64,000 bases of DNA from assembly GCF_011046735.1 (NCBI RefSeq), contig NZ_CP049258.1, forward strand, positions 62,001 through 126,000, written 5' to 3'. A program made the translations under genes and the position numbers. The notes under the pieces are model-generated. The model was given only the letters and a program-made list of their open reading frames with translations. It searched no databases and was not told the DNA's origin. The DNA is from Nordella sp. HKS 07 (GTDB lineage: Bacteria; Pseudomonadota; Alphaproteobacteria; Rhizobiales; Aestuariivirgaceae). This document shows, one piece after another, positions 16,925-24,751 of this stretch (position 1 is the first letter of the stretch; the number at the start of each line of letters is the position of its first letter).

Positions 16925-18612
16925 ATGAGCAACAGTGTTGCCCCCGACCGTTCCCAGCCCCCCGCAGCCTCAGCCGGCGCAATCTTCTCCTGGCCGGCAC
17001 TACGCTTGCCGCAGTGACCGCCCTTGGTGACGGAAGTGTATCGCCGATCAGGAAAGCAATGGCCCAAGTGAAACGTCCCAACATCCTTGTCATCTGGGGT
17101 GATGACATCGGCATGTGGAACGTCGGTGCGTATTGCAACAGCATGATGGGCAAAACGCCGAACATTGACCGGATCGGCAAGGAAGGGATTATCTTCACGG
17201 ATCACTACGGTCAACCGAGCTGCACCGCGGGACGCGCGGCCTTCATCACCGGTCAACTGCCCGTGAGGACAGGCATGACCACGGTCGGAATACCAGGGTC
17301 GAAGCGAGGAATACAGAAGGAAGACCCAACTCTGGCCGAGGTGCTGAAAAGTCAGGGATACGCCACCGCCCAGTTCGGCAAGAACCATCTCGGCGATCGC
17401 AATGAACATCTGCCGACCGCCCATGGTTTCGACTACTGGTTCGGCAACCTCTATCACCTCAACGCAGAGGAAGAACCTGAAGAGCTTGACTATCCCGGCC
17501 AGAAGAATCCGGAATACACAAAGATGTTTGGGCCACGTGGCGTTCTTCGCGTTAGCGTGATCGACATCGATGATCCAAGCGAGGATCCGAAATTCGGCCG
17601 GGTCGGCAAACAAAAGATCGAGGACACCGGTCCCCTGACGCGCAAGCGCATGGAAACTATCGACGCCGAGGTGCTTGATGAGACATTGAAGTGGCTGGAT
17701 ACCAACGGCAAGGCAGACAAGCCACTCTTTGTATGGTTCAACACCACTGCTGTCCACATCTGGTCGCACCCGCCACAGAAATACATCCAGATGGCGGTAG
17801 ACGAGGGCCGTGCTGAAGAAGACGTCCTGCGCGCCAAGATGATCGAGCACGATGAGCATGTCGGCAAGCTGCTGCAGAAGCTGGATGATCTCGGCGTTTC
17901 CGATAATACCATCGTCATATACTCCACCGATAACGGCTTCGAGCTGCTGTTTTGGCCGGACGGAGGTTACGCGCCCTTCCGCGGAGAGAAGGGCACCACG
18001 TGGGAGGGCGGCGTTCGGGTGCCGTGCATGGTCCGGTGGCCCGGAAAGATTCCAGCTGGCCAGGTGTCCAACGAGCTCCAGAGTCACGAAGACGTCTATG
18101 TGACCCTTGCATCTGCCGCTGGACTGCCGGATCTCAAGGAAAAAGCACTCACCGGCGTCGAGCTCGGATCAACAACTTATAAGGTCCACCTAGATGGCTA
18201 TGACAATCTCGATCATTGGACCGGCAAGTCGCAGAAGTCGGCACGTCGCGAATACTTCTACTATGACGAGACGGATCTGATGGCCATCCGCGTGGATGCG
18301 TGGAAACTCGCCTTCGGCGTGAAGAAGGACGGTCTATGGTGGAATGAAAAGAGTTACCCCAGCGTTCCTTATGTCTTCAACCTGAAGATGGATCCGATGG
18401 AGAAGATGGATCCTGAATCGCACGAATGGGGTTACATCGGGCGCAAGTTTGTTGCCTCGAAACTGTGGGCGCCGACAGCTGCCGGCCCGTTCTTGCAGAT
18501 CCACCTTAAGAGTCTTGCTGACTATCCACCTCGCCAGGGTGCCGACACGTTGAGCATGAAGAAGGCCGTAGAGGATGCAATGAACAAGACCGCGAAGAAA
18601 GTCGGAGAGTAA
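16925..18612 (+). CDS. Cys-type sulfatase with Tat signal, frameshifted near the N-terminus
   Basis: Arylsulfatase-like enzyme cleaving sulfate esters in the periplasm. The catalytic Cys codon is at 17221 in 'PSCTAGRAAF' (C-x-A-x-R, converted to formylglycine); 'LVIWGDDIGMWNVG' binds metal and 'STDNGFE' continues the metal site. An ATG at 16925 follows AAGGAG, but its frame ends at 17017. The twin-Arg signal 'SLSRRNLLLAGTT' lies in another frame, directly after a run of six C near 16960. One extra C, or a -1 slip, fuses them. In the domain frame the only earlier start is a TTG at 16867 without a ribosome site. The catalytic domain is intact. Confidence 0.85.
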
Positions 18613-18874
18613 CCTCGGCCGACCGCCGTGCAGCTTCGAGATATACATCGCCCAGGTCATCTCCCATTGCGCCGCATGTTTGGCTTTCCGAAACTTGCGC
18701 CGGCCGGTGACTCCTTACATTGTCGTCGGCAAAAGTCCGGAAGGTGTCTGAATACATTGTGCGGAGCGCCGAAGAACCTTTGTACGCCTATAGACATTAT
18801 GCTATTATAATATATCATTGCACCGGTGGCGGACAGAACAAGCCTGCGGGAAGCGGGCGGCAAGGGAGTTTTTG
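18613..18874. other. Gene-free region upstream of the E1-lipoyl fusion
   Basis: 262 bases with no credible gene. It holds operator site B (18797-18812) and, overlapping it, a possible promoter TTGTAC (18780-18785), 17 bases, TATTAT (18803-18808). The start of the next gene has a ribosome site AAGGGAG at 18862. Confidence 0.5.
18797..18812. promoter_or_regulatory. AT-rich palindromic operator candidate, site B (E1-lipoyl gene)
   Basis: TTATGCTATTATAATA is the exact reverse complement of site A (5759-5774). It overlaps a possible -10 element and lies about 60 bases before the start of the dehydrogenase gene. A protein bound here would block transcription. The GntR/UTRA regulator at 22374 is the suggested binder. 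Confidence 0.6.
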
Positions 18875-21268
18875 GTGTCCATTCCGGCGGCGCGCAGTCT
18901 CTATTCCACGGGCCAGCAGAATCTGCCCGACAGGCAGGTCCTGCTTGATCTCTTCGAGCGCATGGTCCTGCTGCGCCGCTTCGAGAGCGTCGCTCAGATC
19001 GCCTGCCGCAAGGGTGAAACGCCGGGCTTCCTGCACCTCTACCTGGGTCAGGAAGCGACAGGCACCGGCATATGCGCGCATCTGCGTCCCACCGACTGGG
19101 TGACTTCGACCCATCGCGGCCATGGTCATGCCCTGGCGAAGGGCGCCGATCCCGGCCGCGTGATGGCGGAGCTCTTCGGCAAGGTGGATGGGATCTGCGG
19201 CGGGCGTGGCGGCACCATGCATCTCTATGACCGCTCCGTCGGCCTGTTCGGCACCAACGGCATCGTCGCCGCGGGCATCGGCCACGCGGTCGGCATCGCG
19301 ATGAGCGCGCGCCGGCGTGGTAGCAACGATATCGGCGTCGCCTTCTTCGGCGATGGCGCGGCCAATCATGGCGGCTTCCATGAGGCGCTCAATTTCGCGG
19401 CGGTGCAGAAGGCTCCCGCCGTCTTCGTCTGCGAGAACAATCTCTATGCGACGGCGACGCCGCTCAGATCCATTACCCTCAATCCGGAGATCGCCACCAA
19501 GGCCGCCTCCTATGGCATGCCGGGCGTCGCGGTCGACGGCAATGACGTCTTCGCGGTGTGGCTCGCGATGAAGGAGGCCGCCGAACGCGCCCGCGCCGGC
19601 AAGGGCCCGACGCTGATCGAGGCAAAGACGTATCGCACAGTCGGCCATCACGAGGGTGATCCGGTCATCGGCACCTACCGCAGCCAGGAGGAACTCGACG
19701 CCTGGATCAGGCGAGACCCGATCGACATGTTCCGCCAGCGCCTCATCGGGGAATATGGCATCGCCGATGCCGAAACGCTCGCCGGCATCGAGGATCGTAT
19801 CGAAATGATCGTCGCCGGCGCGCTGGACTTCGCCCGCGCGTCGCCCGAGCCTGATCCTGCCAGCGTGCGCCGCCATGTCTTTGCCGATCCGATCAACCCG
19901 CCCGAGGCCCTTGCCCCCAGGGTAACCGGCGAGACGCGCCTGCAGGGTTGGCTCGAGGCGGTGCGCGACGGCATTGCCGAGGAGATGCGCGCCAATCCCT
20001 TCATCCTCTATTTCGGCGAGGGCACCGGCGAGCGCGGCGGCAGCTTCGCCCACACCAAGAATCTCTGGCAGGAATTCGGGCCCGAGCGGATGGTCGACAC
20101 GCCGATCTCCGAACAGGGCTTCACTGCCGCCGCGATCGGCGCTTCGGCGACCGGTGCCCGCACCGTCTCCGATCTGATGTTCGCGGATTTCGCCTTCGAG
20201 ACCGCCGGTCAGATAATCCTTCAGGCGGCGAAATTGCGCTACATGAGCAACGGCCAGATGAGCGCGCCCATGGTGGTGCGCGCCGGCGCCGGCGCGTTAC
20301 GGAGTTCCGGGCCGCATCACAGCGGCATCTATCATCCGTTCTTCGCCCAGATGCCGGGCCTCGTCGTCTGCGTCCCCTCCACCCCGGCCGACGCCAAGGG
20401 CCTGATGAAGACGGCGCTGCGCGCTTCGGATCCCGTGATTTTGCTCGAGCCCAAGGCGCTCTTCGCCTCCAAGGGCGAGGTGCCGGTGGGCGATCATTAC
20501 GTGCCCTTTGGCGTCGCCCGCATCGCCCGCGAAGGCTCCGACATCACCATCGTCGCCGCCGGCCAGATGGTGCAGCGCGCCCTCGAGGCGGCCGACGCGC
20601 TCCACGCCAGGGGCGTCGAGGCCGAAGTCATCGACCCGCGCACCATCATGCCCTTCGATATCGAGACGATCGTCGCCAGCGTGCGCAAGACGCATCGCCT
20701 TCTCGTCGTCGACGAGGCCTGGGCCATGTGCGGCATCGGCGGCGAGATCGCCCAGGCCATCAACGAGCTCGCTTTCGACGAGCTCGATGCGCCGCCGGGC
20801 CGGCTCCATACCGCGCCGACATCGCATCCTTTCGCGCCGGTGCTCGAGCGCGCGATGCTCATCGACTCGGGCCGCATCGAGCAAGGCGCCCTCGATGTCA
20901 TCGCCGGCACGCCGCCCGTGCCCGATCACTGGTACGTCACCGGACTCAGGAGCGGGACGATAGCGCCGGCCGCCCCTGCCCGTCCGGCGCCGCAGGCGCC
21001 TGCTCTCGCACCCATTCCCGCAACGCCGTCCGACGACGAGCCGGTCACTATGCCCTTCGGCGACTTGACGGTCAGCGAAGGCAAGGTGGTGCGCTGGCTG
21101 AAGGCGGTGGGCGATGCGGTCAAGGCGGGGGAGCTGATCGCCGAGATCGAGACCGACAAGGCCGTCGTCGAAATCGAAGCCCCGTCCGCCGGCACGCTTC
21201 ACCGCATCGATCAGCCGGTCGGCGCCGTCGTGCCGATGGGCGGGCGTATCGGCGGCATCAGAAAATAG
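18875..21268 (+). CDS. Single-chain E1alpha-E1beta-lipoyl 2-oxoacid/acetoin dehydrogenase
   Basis: About 797 residues joining three parts usually encoded separately. Residues 10-330 are a ThDP-dependent E1alpha ('RGHGHALAKG', ThDP motif starting GDG159-161 and ending NN188-189). Residues 335-670 are E1beta ('ISEQGFTAAAIG', 'SGPHHSGIYH'). After a Pro/Ala linker (680-715) comes a lipoyl domain with lipoyl-Lys762 in 'EIETDKAVVEIEAP'. It resembles acetoin dehydrogenase AcoA/AcoB, which decarboxylates or cleaves a ketone and passes the acyl group to lipoate. No E2 acyltransferase or E3 is nearby. The GTG start follows AAGGGAG; an upstream TTG at 18818 overlaps the operator region. Confidence 0.88.
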   Translation: MSIPAARSLYSTGQQNLPDRQVLLDLFERMVLLRRFESVAQIACRKGETPGFLHLYLGQEATGTGICAHLRPTDWVTSTHRGHGHALAKGADPGRVMAELFGKVDGICGGRGGTMHLYDRSVGLFGTNGIVAAGIGHAVGIAMSARRRGSNDIGVAFFGDGAANHGGFHEALNFAAVQKAPAVFVCENNLYATATPLRSITLNPEIATKAASYGMPGVAVDGNDVFAVWLAMKEAAERARAGKGPTLIEAKTYRTVGHHEGDPVIGTYRSQEELDAWIRRDPIDMFRQRLIGEYGIADAETLAGIEDRIEMIVAGALDFARASPEPDPASVRRHVFADPINPPEALAPRVTGETRLQGWLEAVRDGIAEEMRANPFILYFGEGTGERGGSFAHTKNLWQEFGPERMVDTPISEQGFTAAAIGASATGARTVSDLMFADFAFETAGQIILQAAKLRYMSNGQMSAPMVVRAGAGALRSSGPHHSGIYHPFFAQMPGLVVCVPSTPADAKGLMKTALRASDPVILLEPKALFASKGEVPVGDHYVPFGVARIAREGSDITIVAAGQMVQRALEAADALHARGVEAEVIDPRTIMPFDIETIVASVRKTHRLLVVDEAWAMCGIGGEIAQAINELAFDELDAPPGRLHTAPTSHPFAPVLERAMLIDSGRIEQGALDVIAGTPPVPDHWYVTGLRSGTIAPAAPARPAPQAPALAPIPATPSDDEPVTMPFGDLTVSEGKVVRWLKAVGDAVKAGELIAEIETDKAVVEIEAPSAGTLHRIDQPVGAVVPMGGRIGGIRK

Positions 21269-21282
21269 GAAAGAGCATACCC

Positions 21283-22293
21283 ATGAAGATCCTGTGCGCC
21301 AACTGGCAGGCGGATGATGATGCCGAGCTCGAACGTGAGCACTTTCCCGGCATCGACTTCATCCTCGCCCGCTCGACGAACGACAGGCCGGCCGAGATTT
21401 CCACCGCGATGTGTCAGGCCGCCGATGCGGTGATCAACTATTCACCCGCCCACAATATCGCCGCCCCGGCAGCCGCTTTTCCCAATGTGAGGATCGCGGT
21501 GCGCTCGGGCGTCGGCTTCGACAATATTGACGCCCCTGGCTGGGGCGCCCGCGGAATCCCCGCCTGCAACGTTCCCGATTATGGCACCACCGAGGTCGCC
21601 GATCACGCTCTGGCATTGGCGCTGGCGCTGACCCGCGGCACCTTCACCTATGCCAATGAGATCGCACGCGATGGGGCCTCGGGCTGGCATTTCGCCAAGG
21701 CGCCGCTGCTGCGGCGCCACAAGGGCGCGGTCTTCGGCATTGTCGGGCTCGGCCGCATCGGGCTTGCGGCGGCGCGCCGTGCCGCCGCTTTCGACATGCG
21801 CGTGATCTTCTATGATCCGCATCTTCTCTCGGGCGTCGATCTCTCGACCGGTTATGAACGCGTCCACGCGCTCGCCGATCTCATGCAGCTGTCCGATATC
21901 GTCAGCATTCACGCGCCTTTGAGTGAGGAGACGCGCGGCCTGATCGGCGCCGCGGCACTGGCGGCGGCGAAGCCCGGCCTCGTGCTCGTCAATACGGCGC
22001 GCGGCCCTATCGTCGAGCTCGACGCGCTGGAGAAGGCGCTGCGCCAGGGAAACGCGGCCGGAGCCGCGCTCGACGTATTGCCGAACGAGCCCGGCGATCT
22101 TGATCACCCGCTCATCGCTGCATGGCGCCGGCGCGAGCCCTGGATCGCCGACAGGCTCATCGTCACGCCGCATGCCGCATTCTACAGCCCCGCCGCCATG
22201 CGCGATCTCAGGCTCAAGGCGATCGAGGTCGTGCGCGCCTATCTCGCCGACGGGCGACTGACCAACTGCATCAACGGCGAGTTTCTAAGGTGA
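21283..22293 (+). CDS. NAD-dependent D-2-hydroxyacid dehydrogenase
   Basis: 336 residues of the D-isomer 2-hydroxyacid dehydrogenase family, C-terminal-binding-protein-like subgroup. It has 'RSGVGFDNID' (substrate loop), the NAD motif 'GIVGLGRIGLAAARRA', the catalytic Arg in 'NTARGPIVE', an acidic residue near 'VLPNEP', and the catalytic His in 'TPHAAFYS'. It oxidises a 2-hydroxyacid or reduces a 2-ketoacid. It begins 14 bases after the E1-lipoyl gene and is probably cotranscribed with it, so it may supply or dispose of the ketoacid handled by that enzyme. Confidence 0.9.
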   Translation: MKILCANWQADDDAELEREHFPGIDFILARSTNDRPAEISTAMCQAADAVINYSPAHNIAAPAAAFPNVRIAVRSGVGFDNIDAPGWGARGIPACNVPDYGTTEVADHALALALALTRGTFTYANEIARDGASGWHFAKAPLLRRHKGAVFGIVGLGRIGLAAARRAAAFDMRVIFYDPHLLSGVDLSTGYERVHALADLMQLSDIVSIHAPLSEETRGLIGAAALAAAKPGLVLVNTARGPIVELDALEKALRQGNAAGAALDVLPNEPGDLDHPLIAAWRRREPWIADRLIVTPHAAFYSPAAMRDLRLKAIEVVRAYLADGRLTNCINGEFLR

Positions 22294-22327
22294 CCAAGCG
22301 GCAAAAGGCTGGCCTCGACTTCGCGAA

Positions 22328-22337
22328 GCTATTATAA
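22328..22337. promoter_or_regulatory. AT-rich operator candidate, site C (GntR gene)
   Basis: GCTATTATAA matches 10 bases of sites A and B and contains one full half of CTATTATAATAG. It lies 37 bases before the GntR start, as expected for autoregulation. Confidence 0.45.
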
Positions 22338-22373
22338 GGCCTCACAATGCGTGGCTGTCATGTGGATTGACCG

Positions 22374-23132
22374 GTGTCCAATATAGGCTTTCTTCCCAAG
22401 CGAAACCTCGCCCGGAAGAATGGGCCGCTCTACCGCCAACTGGCCGATGTGCTGCGCGAGCCGATCGCCAACGGCACGCTTGCCATAGGCGCCGAGCTGC
22501 CCAAGGAAGCCGCCCTCGCCGAGCATTACGGCGTCAGCCTCATCACCGTGCGCCAGGCCTTGCGCGATCTCGAGGCCGACGGCCTCGTCAGGAAGCGCTC
22601 GGCCAAGCCCACCATCGTCGCCGCGCGCAATCCGCCGCCCAATCTTGGCTGGAACTTCAAGAATTTCGCCGATATGGCGGCCTTCACCAGGGACGCGCAG
22701 CTCAAGATCATTTCCTATCGCCGGGAAGTCTCGCCGGTGCTGGAGCGCCATTTCGACATGCGCAAGAACGAGGCGGGCTATTGCCTGCGCAGCATCCTGT
22801 CCGTCGGCGCGCAGAAGAAGGCGCAGATCACTACCTATTTCCCGCCCGATATCGGCGCGAAGCTCAAGCGCGCCGACTTCTCCGACGTCCTCATCTTCCG
22901 CTCGGTGCAGCAGCATCTGGGACTGCGCCTCACTGTCGCGCATGTGACGGTCAGGGCCGAGATCGCCGATGATGCGCTCGCCGCCGATCTCGACATCTCC
23001 TCCGGCGAAGCCATCCTGACGGTTGAGATGCTTTATCAATCGGCAGATCAGAGAAACATCGAATTCTCGATTGCCCGCCATCCCGCGAGCCTGTTCAGCA
23101 TCACCTACGACGCCCCCAACGACCTCGCTTGA
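22374..23132 (+). CDS. GntR-family (HutC/UTRA type) transcriptional regulator
   Basis: 252 residues. The winged helix-turn-helix (about 15-85) has 'PLYRQLADVLREPI', 'LPKEAALAEHYGVSLITVRQ' and 'LEADGLVRKR'. A UTRA ligand-binding domain follows (about 95-245). The start is GTG; no ATG fits. UTRA regulators sense sugars, sugar phosphates or organic acids. Four related AT-rich palindromes lie before the SDR pair (5759), the E1-lipoyl gene (18797), this gene (22328) and the ABC operon (23414), which suggests it controls the whole locus (inference). Confidence 0.9.
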   Translation: MSNIGFLPKRNLARKNGPLYRQLADVLREPIANGTLAIGAELPKEAALAEHYGVSLITVRQALRDLEADGLVRKRSAKPTIVAARNPPPNLGWNFKNFADMAAFTRDAQLKIISYRREVSPVLERHFDMRKNEAGYCLRSILSVGAQKKAQITTYFPPDIGAKLKRADFSDVLIFRSVQQHLGLRLTVAHVTVRAEIADDALAADLDISSGEAILTVEMLYQSADQRNIEFSIARHPASLFSITYDAPNDLA

Positions 23133-23192
23133 GGGGGACACGCGAGATGCGCCGCGAGTTTCGTCGACAATATCTCAGGGCCTCCAGTTCTT

Positions 23193-23360
23193 CCCTTCTC
23201 CCGCCTGCGGGAGAAGGTGGCCGACAGGCCGGATGAGGGTGTCCTTCAACCTGAATGAGCGCGATGAGTTTTGCTTTCTCGGAATCGCAGTCGCATACTG
23301 AACCAACACCCTCATCCGCGCTTCGCGCACCTTCTCCCGCAAGCAAGCGGGGGAAGGGAA
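23193..23360. repeat. CTCCCGC/GGGAG dispersed palindromic element, copy 2
   Basis: Left half CCCTTCTCCCGCCTGCGGGA then GGATGAGGGTG; right half ACACCCTCATCCGC then CTCCCGCAAGCAAGCGGG. Same bipartite inverted design as the copy at 8267. It lies after the GntR stop. Confidence 0.8.
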
Positions 23361-23413
23361 ATGTTGGTCGACACCACCTCCGCCGCAGCAGACGCATGGA
23401 CAAGGCCATAAAA

Positions 23414-23427
23414 TTATAATAGCATGA
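23414..23427. promoter_or_regulatory. AT-rich operator candidate, site D (sugar ABC operon)
   Basis: TTATAATAGCATGA matches site A (TTATAATAGCATAA) at 13 of 14 bases. It is about 110 bases upstream of the -35 of the ABC operon promoter. Confidence 0.5.
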
Positions 23428-23523
23428 TAGCTGGCTCGAGGGCATGCTGCCTGTTGCAGGTATCTAACCCGGGCCGAGCAAGGATCGTTATTGAGCCATG
23501 GACGCTCCGCCGCCGGTCGAAAA

Positions 23524-23552
23524 TTGACAAGGAGAATTGGTACCGGTATCAA
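23524..23552 (+). promoter_or_regulatory. Promoter with LacI-type operator, sugar ABC operon
   Basis: TTGACA (23524-23529), 17 bases, TATCAA (23547-23552). The operator TGGTACCGGTATCA occupies 23538-23551, in the same position relative to -35 and -10 as in the promoter at 12282. Repression by the LacI protein at 7215 is the natural reading. Confidence 0.75.
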
Positions 23553-23629
23553 AAATAGCCCCTTCTTCGAGGCAAGACGGCGAAGTCCGCATGAAGCTGA
23601 ACCAGGAAACGCAAGCAGGGAGGAACACC

Positions 23630-24697
23630 ATGAAGCTGAGGAATATTTGCGCGGGGCTCGCCGCGCTCGCGGCCGTCGTGACATCCGCGACGGTCACGCC
23701 TGCGGTGGCGCAGGACAAGAAGCCCTATGTCATCTATCTCTCCAACAACTTCGTCGCCAATGACTGGCGCCAGCAGATGGAGCGCGTCGCCGTCGTCTCG
23801 GTGAACAAGGGCCCGCTCAAGGGCCGCGTCGATCTCAGGATCGAGAATGTCGAGAACACCGTCCAGGCGCAGATCAACTCGCTCAACAACATCATCCGCC
23901 AGAAACCCGACGCCATCCTTGTCGATGCGGGCTCTGACTCGGCCCTCAATCCAACCATCAAGAAGGCCTGCGACTCCGGCATCCTGGTCATCAGCTTCGA
24001 TCAGGTCGTCACCGAACCCTGCGCTTTCGCCGTCGCGTCCGACTGGGACCGCATCCCCACCGTCATGGCCGAGTGGATGGTCAAGCAGCTCGGCGGCAAG
24101 GGCAATGTCATTCTCGACCGCGGCCTCGCCGGGGCGCCGATCTCGGCGCAGCTCCAGCAGGGCTATGAGAAGGTCCTCGCCAAATATCCCGACATCAAGG
24201 TCGTCGGCTATTACAACGGCGACTACGCCTTGGGACCCGAACAGTCGGGCGTCGCCGCCCTCCTCGCCGCCAATCCGCAAGTCGACGGCGTTCTGACCCA
24301 GGGCTATGGCTCGGGCGCCATTCAGGCGCTCAAGGACGCCGGCCGCCCGATCGTTCCCGTCATCGCCTTCTCCTACAATGTGTCGGCCGTCACCTGTGCC
24401 CAGACGGAGGGCGCCAAGTGCATACTCGGCTCCAATCCGGCCTATCTCTCCTCCGAGGCGATCAAGCTCGCTGTCGATATCCTCGACACCGGAAACCGCC
24501 CCGCCGAGCGTTCGGTGTCGGTCAAGGGTGATTTCGTGACCACCGATCCCTTCGAGTCGCAGCTTTATCCGGGCACGAAGATGATCAAGATCGCTATCGG
24601 CGAGAATGCGTTCCCCGATCAGGCGCCCGGCCTGACGCTGCCGATCACTCCCGACTGGGTCGAGATCACCGCCGCAGAAGCAGCCGGCACCAAATAA
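23630..24697 (+). CDS. Sugar ABC transporter substrate-binding protein (ribose type)
   Basis: 355 residues. The signal peptide 'MKLRNICAGLAALAAVVTSA' runs to about residue 28 (VAQ). The mature part is a periplasmic-binding-protein-like type I fold: 'PYVIYLSNNFVANDWRQQME', 'NIIRQKPDAILVDAGSDSAL' and 'VDGVLTQGYGSGAIQAL'. It captures the sugar for the importer encoded downstream. GGGAGG precedes this ATG; another in-frame ATG at 23591 would add 13 residues before the signal and is less likely. First gene of a six-gene operon ending with the lactonase or beyond. Confidence 0.92.
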   Translation: MKLRNICAGLAALAAVVTSATVTPAVAQDKKPYVIYLSNNFVANDWRQQMERVAVVSVNKGPLKGRVDLRIENVENTVQAQINSLNNIIRQKPDAILVDAGSDSALNPTIKKACDSGILVISFDQVVTEPCAFAVASDWDRIPTVMAEWMVKQLGGKGNVILDRGLAGAPISAQLQQGYEKVLAKYPDIKVVGYYNGDYALGPEQSGVAALLAANPQVDGVLTQGYGSGAIQALKDAGRPIVPVIAFSYNVSAVTCAQTEGAKCILGSNPAYLSSEAIKLAVDILDTGNRPAERSVSVKGDFVTTDPFESQLYPGTKMIKIAIGENAFPDQAPGLTLPITPDWVEITAAEAAGTK

Positions 24698-24751
24698 CCG
24701 GCCTGTGAAATTGGGCCCTTCGGAGTCAGGTCCGGAGGGCCGTCGCCTGGG

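Larger units (their letters stand above)
23133..23629. other. 497-base control region before the sugar ABC operon
   Basis: No gene is seen. From left to right it holds a dispersed CTCCCGC/GGGAG repeat, operator site D, and a promoter overlapped by a LacI-type operator, followed by the ribosome site of the binding-protein gene (GGGAGG before ATG 23630). Confidence 0.7.
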
